From JBEGQX01 sp041180805 (GTDB lineage: Bacteria; Planctomycetota; Planctomycetia; Gemmatales; Gemmataceae): 17,524 bases of DNA. This document shows positions 14,125 to 17,524 of this stretch, piece by piece. Each line of letters begins with the position of its first letter. The first letter of the stretch is position 1. Where the stretch lies: NCBI GenBank assembly GCA_041180805.1, contig JBEGQX010000105.1, positions 1 through 17,524 of the forward strand. The letters run 5' to 3'. A model generated the notes under the pieces. The model did no database searches, had not been told where the DNA came from, and saw only the letters and a program-made list of their open reading frames with translations. The position numbers and the translations under genes were made by a program.

Positions 14125-16944
14125 ATGCCAGAATTGTTGCTGCCCTGCTTTCTAAACATCATTGGACTAATTGCTTTACAAGTACAGGTCATCCATCATC
14201 CTTTGCCGGAAATTGAAGAGATAAAGAAGCTTCCCGTCCAGACGATAGGTGTGGGAAACACTCTTATTAGGGGAAATAACTTTGCCGATAAAACCCAGAC
14301 ATGGATGCAGCTTTACACCAGTGACATGGCGGTAAGTCCCGAGGGATATGTCTATCTGACAACTCCTTGGGAAGAGGGTTTGCGATCTGCCGGAATCTAC
14401 AAAGATGGTGACGCCTTGCCGGATGTGAGTGGGATGGGTGTTAATTCCGGTGAAGCGGTAGCCCTTTCAAAAAATTATGTCACCTATGCAAGATGGATCC
14501 ATTCCAAGGAAGGAAAAAGAAAAGAGATAGTCCTTTTTCAAAGGAAAAAAGGACTTCCTTTGGACCCTTCCACCAAAAGAGTCATTGTGATTCCGGATCA
14601 GATTTCTACGATTGCCGGCCTTGCCATAGACGAGCAAAACCAAAGGATTTTTATTTCGGATGGAAATGGAATTCGTGCCGTGGCAATTCCTACAGGAAAA
14701 ATAGTGACAGATTTTGAGATTCCATTGGAACGTTCGGGAAAACTGGAATTGGATAACAAGGGGGATCTTTGGGTTATTCAAAAACCCGAGTTGGGGAAAA
14801 CCAAGGTTCCAGTTCAGGGTTCGGTATTTGGAAGCGAACCTTCGGACCAGCAGCATTCTCAAGCACAGGCGGTTTTGGAATCGCAGGATCAAAAAGTGTT
14901 TTTTGAGGCCCGTGATAAGGAAAATGGTTTTGTGGGGTTGTCGTTCTTAAAGCCGGAAAAAATTCAGTTCCTTCGGTTCATGGGCGATATTGGGAAAGAA
15001 AGGTTTTCAGAAATTAAAATACAAGGCTCCCGTGAGGGGAAGGACGGCCCCTGGTTTGATCTTGGTAAGCTGCAAGATCGTATATATGGATGGCCAGAAG
15101 AATGGTTCACGATTTCTTCGAATAAACCTCTTATGGCAATTCGTTTTCAAGGACCAAATGTACTGGTCCGTAGGCTGGCTGCTTTTCAAAAACCGGAGTT
15201 TATAGCGGGTAAGGTTTTTAAATATGAGTTTGGCAAAAAAGTGCTGACACCCAAGATTTTGGATATGCCACAACCCCAGGATTTGGCCTTTGATGCAAAA
15301 AACCAAAGATTATTTGTTGCCAGCGGTATGCCCGAACATCAGGTTCATTGTTTTCTTAACTTGGATGCAAACCCTTGTCGGGACAAAACCTTTGCGAACG
15401 AGGGGCGCTTGGGAATATTTGGGGGTTGGCGTTCCGGTAATGGTTTGGAGCGGGGTTCATTACGGCAGGCTTGCTTTGAAAACATCCGGGGCATTGGTGT
15501 TGATGATGATGGGAAACTCTATGTTTGCAGCGTTGGAAACGCGGGAATGTGCCAGACTTCCCTGGAATGCTACAGTGGAAATCATCGGATTTGGAAAATG
15601 GAAGGTACTTCTTTTCTGGATACCATCGATCACGATCCCCTAAGCACCAATAATTACTTTTCAACTTTTAATCAGTACCAAAGAACTCCTGGCACAAATT
15701 CCTGGAAATGGATTGGAAGTACCCTGGATTCCCAAAAATACCCCGAAGATGGAAGAACACATGGTAATGCCTTGGTGTACGGGGTCAGGAATTTGCATGG
15801 CAAAAAATTCCTTGTGACAACGACACAGCATGGTAGCCCCATTTGCGTGTTCCGTTTTGGGGATAATGACCAAACGGGAATACCTGCCGCTGTCATTTCG
15901 CCAAGGATTACGGGTACAACCTGGCCACCCCACCAACCTTTGGGGTTTGGCGCATTCATCTGGCGGGACAAAGATGGCGATGGCAATTTTAGTGCTTCCG
16001 AATTTGAAAAAGCCATGCGTGATGATTCTGACATGATGTTTCCCAATGTGGATGAAAATGGGGATCTTTGGTTTTTCACGCGCATCAAGGGCAAAAGATT
16101 TATTCGTAAGCTGGCTTTGGCACCTTCACTTGATCAGCATGGATCACCAATATGGAGTTGGACATCCCCTGAAAATTGTTTGTATGCGATTCCCAAACCT
16201 TTGGATGATCCCAAGGCACGGTTCGGTGGATTTGAGATCGATGGAAGAAGAAAAGAAATCATCCTTTTTGGTTTTCCCGCTGACAAACCAAATGAATGTG
16301 GCCAGAACTGGCCTCTTGGCAGATTTATGCAAAGGTGTGAGGTTTCAGAGAATGAGTTGATTCCCACTCATTCAGCGGATTTGCTTCACAATATGGTTTT
16401 GGACAAGCGTGATAAAGATCAGGCTTATGGTGCGGCTTTATGCGGGGAATATCTTTTTGTTGCCTGGCAGCAACACTTCACGGTCTTAGTGTACCGCAGG
16501 AAAGATCTTCGTTTGGTTGGAAGGTTGGATCTTGGGGGCCAGGTTATTGCGCCTTTGATGGACGGGCAAGCTGAATTGATTGTTCGCAAAGATGGTGCCG
16601 GATATCAATTGATTACCCCCCACTACGTTGCAAACGCGGTTCATGTTCGCAAATGGAACGGGAAAACCGATGGATGCTTGCCGGTTCCCAAGGCGCAAAT
16701 CGAGTCAAATCCAGATGCACGAATTCTTCGATGGGATGCTGTGCAACCTGGTTGTGAGATGGAAGTCGAGAGAAGAATTTTAGGAAACCATGGCTGGTCG
16801 GAATGGGAATCATTTGGGAATTATACCGAGAAGGCAAATTCTTTGATTCATCCCATCAGCCAAATTGGCGCTTATCGATTACGGATGAAGGACAGGAATG
16901 ATAGTTATTCAGATTGGTCACATACTTTTTATTTCAGGAATTAA
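14125..16944 (+). CDS. Large exported composite beta-propeller protein with discoidin-like insert and EF-hand loop
   Basis: A 939-residue protein not assigned to a named family. The N-terminus (MPELLLPCFLNIIGLIALQ) is hydrophobic but has no basic residue, so it is a weak signal or anchor. NHL/SMP-30-like propeller sequence follows (IAGLAIDEQNQRIFISDGNGI at about 168-188, LELDNKGDLWVIQ), then at about 237-358 an insert resembling a discoidin (F5/8 type C) domain (RFMGDIGKERFSEIKIQGSR, GPWFDLGKL), a carbohydrate-binding fold. The propeller resumes (PQDLAFDAKNQRLFVASG, IRGIGVDDDGKLYVC, HGNALVYG) and includes a canonical 12-residue EF-hand loop DKDGDGNFSASE (615-626) just before VDENGDLWFFTRI. 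A C-terminal beta domain of about 75 residues (WDAVQPGCEMEVERR, SDWSHTFYF) looks like fibronectin type III. No catalytic site is recognised. AAAGGG precedes the ATG; the gene is 13 bases after the TIM-barrel gene and closes the cluster. Confidence 0.85.
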   Translation: MPELLLPCFLNIIGLIALQVQVIHHPLPEIEEIKKLPVQTIGVGNTLIRGNNFADKTQTWMQLYTSDMAVSPEGYVYLTTPWEEGLRSAGIYKDGDALPDVSGMGVNSGEAVALSKNYVTYARWIHSKEGKRKEIVLFQRKKGLPLDPSTKRVIVIPDQISTIAGLAIDEQNQRIFISDGNGIRAVAIPTGKIVTDFEIPLERSGKLELDNKGDLWVIQKPELGKTKVPVQGSVFGSEPSDQQHSQAQAVLESQDQKVFFEARDKENGFVGLSFLKPEKIQFLRFMGDIGKERFSEIKIQGSREGKDGPWFDLGKLQDRIYGWPEEWFTISSNKPLMAIRFQGPNVLVRRLAAFQKPEFIAGKVFKYEFGKKVLTPKILDMPQPQDLAFDAKNQRLFVASGMPEHQVHCFLNLDANPCRDKTFANEGRLGIFGGWRSGNGLERGSLRQACFENIRGIGVDDDGKLYVCSVGNAGMCQTSLECYSGNHRIWKMEGTSFLDTIDHDPLSTNNYFSTFNQYQRTPGTNSWKWIGSTLDSQKYPEDGRTHGNALVYGVRNLHGKKFLVTTTQHGSPICVFRFGDNDQTGIPAAVISPRITGTTWPPHQPLGFGAFIWRDKDGDGNFSASEFEKAMRDDSDMMFPNVDENGDLWFFTRIKGKRFIRKLALAPSLDQHGSPIWSWTSPENCLYAIPKPLDDPKARFGGFEIDGRRKEIILFGFPADKPNECGQNWPLGRFMQRCEVSENELIPTHSADLLHNMVLDKRDKDQAYGAALCGEYLFVAWQQHFTVLVYRRKDLRLVGRLDLGGQVIAPLMDGQAELIVRKDGAGYQLITPHYVANAVHVRKWNGKTDGCLPVPKAQIESNPDARILRWDAVQPGCEMEVERRILGNHGWSEWESFGNYTEKANSLIHPISQIGAYRLRMKDRNDSYSDWSHTFYFRN

Positions 16945-16970
16945 GGTTTTTGCCGCCGCGTAAAAATGAG

Positions 16971-16992
16971 AAATGGTTCCAAGGCCATTTTT
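16971..16992 (+). terminator. Weak intrinsic terminator candidate after the exported cluster
   Basis: AAATGGTT and GGCCATTT pair over eight positions with two G-T wobbles around a CCAA loop, and the 3' arm runs into TTTTTAATCTT. The stem is short and AT-rich, so this is much less convincing than the ilvC hairpin, but it lies 26 bases after the last stop codon, where a terminator is expected. Confidence 0.4.
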
Positions 16993-17053
16993 AATCTTGT
17001 AGTCGTTTGCAATAAAGGGATAAGATTTTTTAGCCTTTTTATTAATCATTTTC

Positions 17054-17057
17054 GAGG
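17054..17057 (+). promoter_or_regulatory. Ribosome binding site of the DUF1559 gene
   Basis: GAGG lies seven bases before the ATG at 17065 and fixes that start six residues upstream of the prepilin cleavage glycine. Confidence 0.6.
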
Positions 17058-17064
17058 TTCCATC

Positions 17065-17524
17065 ATGTACCACACAAGAAAAGGGTTTACCCTGATTGAG
17101 TTGCTGGTTGTAATTGCCATCATAGCCATTTTGATTGGTCTTCTTTTGCCGGCAGTTCAAAAGGTTCGTGAGGCGGCAGCGCGGGCAAAGTGTACAAACA
17201 ATTTGAAACAAATGGGGCTTGCCGCGCAAAATTACGAATCAACTTTCAATACTATGCCACCCGGTGCCGGGCCACAAACTGCCGCTACTGGTTTCAACAG
17301 TCGTGCTTCCGTACAGGCCATGATGCTTCCTTATGTGGAGCAAGCCGCTAAATTTAATCAGTTTGATTTTTCTCAGGATGTTAACAGCGGTGCCAATAAT
17401 GCAAACGCCCGTTTGCAGGATGTGCCAATTTACCTTTGTCCATCGGACCCTTCTGCCGCCAGACAGACAAATGCCGGTAGATCCAGCTACTTTGGCAATC
17501 TCGGTGCAACTGCATATGTCAGGA
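17065..17524 (+). CDS. DUF1559 domain protein with type IV prepilin-like N-terminus, 3' part cut by window edge
   Basis: The first 153 residues are visible and the frame is open to the window edge. The N-terminus has a short basic leader MYHTRKG, then FTLIELLVVIAIIAILIGLL: a type III (prepilin) signal with cleavage after G7 by prepilin peptidase and the conserved glutamate E12 at mature position 5. LLPAVQKVREAAARAKCTNNLKQ follows, the signature stretch of the DUF1559 family, which is greatly expanded in planctomycetes (dozens to over a hundred copies per genome). A globular part with MLPYVEQA and YLCPSDPS is also typical. The family's role is unknown; pseudopilin-like surface or secretion-system proteins are the usual guess. 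The full protein is normally around 300-380 residues, so roughly half is here. It belongs to a separate transcription unit from the preceding cluster. Confidence 0.94.
   Translation, partial: MYHTRKGFTLIELLVVIAIIAILIGLLLPAVQKVREAAARAKCTNNLKQMGLAAQNYESTFNTMPPGAGPQTAATGFNSRASVQAMMLPYVEQAAKFNQFDFSQDVNSGANNANARLQDVPIYLCPSDPSAARQTNAGRSSYFGNLGATAYVR

Larger units (their letters stand above)
16945..17064. other. Intergenic region between the exported cluster and the DUF1559 gene
   Basis: This 120-base gap is the largest in the right two thirds of the window and probably divides two transcription units. It holds a hairpin candidate (16971-16992) and, further on, an AT-rich stretch. A poor -35/-10 pair, TTGTAG (16997-17002) and TAAGAT (17021-17026) with 18 bases between, could drive the pilin-like gene, but it matches the sigma-70 consensus only in part. 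Confidence 0.4.

Noticed and set aside
7028..16944. Defence or toxin-antitoxin system hidden in the cluster
   Set aside because: No nuclease, helicase, NTPase, reverse transcriptase or toxin motif was seen; all products are exported structural, sulfatase or sugar-enzyme-like proteins.
1..17524. CRISPR arrays, tRNA genes or insertion sequences
   Set aside because: No regularly spaced repeats, tRNA-like cloverleaf sequence, transposase motif or terminal inverted repeats with target duplications were found on reading; intergenic gaps are all under 160 bases.

Overview
The window looks like chromosomal DNA of a member of the Planctomycetota. The main pointers are the DUF1559 prepilin-like gene at the right edge, two secreted Cys-type sulfatases, a protein opening with the DWPQFRGPGG motif of planctomycete PQQ-like propellers, a YncE-like propeller of the kind often fused to an alkaline phosphatase, and several exported beta-propeller proteins. 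Base composition looks close to 50% GC by eye, which is low for many Gemmata-like genera, so I do not name a genus. I saw no tRNA, rRNA, CRISPR array, insertion sequence or phage gene. No gap between genes exceeds about 160 bases.

Left part (1-3429). On the minus strand a ketol-acid reductoisomerase (ilvC) ends at a strong intrinsic terminator, and beyond it lies a separate exported YncE-like propeller gene that runs off the left edge. Divergent from ilvC is a plus-strand M19 dipeptidase. It meets, tail to tail with a 4-base overlap, a short minus-strand gene for a possible Sm-fold protein.

Middle (3536-6986). Three plus-strand housekeeping genes are spaced by about 20 bases: ribonuclease D, threonine synthase (thrC) and dihydrodipicolinate reductase (dapB). 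The last two are both enzymes of the aspartate family of amino acids; dapB also supplies diaminopimelate for lysine and cell wall.

Right part (7028-16944). Seven plus-strand genes follow with gaps of at most 25 bases and clear ribosome binding sites. They are a HEAT-like/jelly-roll secreted protein, a PQQ-like propeller, two different sulfatases, a six-repeat BNR-like propeller, a TIM-barrel sugar isomerase/epimerase-like protein, and a 939-residue propeller with a discoidin-like insert and an EF-hand loop. Six of the seven carry an N-terminal export signal or hydrophobic leader. The set reads as an exported module for binding and desulfating a carbohydrate, with one cytoplasmic sugar enzyme; that function is an inference from the families. 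A weak terminator candidate follows, then a new gene for a DUF1559 type IV pilin-like protein, cut by the right edge.

Nothing here is clearly a novel defence or mobile system. The points most worth checking are the seven-gene exported cluster, the composite 939-residue protein, the strikingly fungal-like KARI, and the Asp-to-Glu change at a catalytic position of RNase D.
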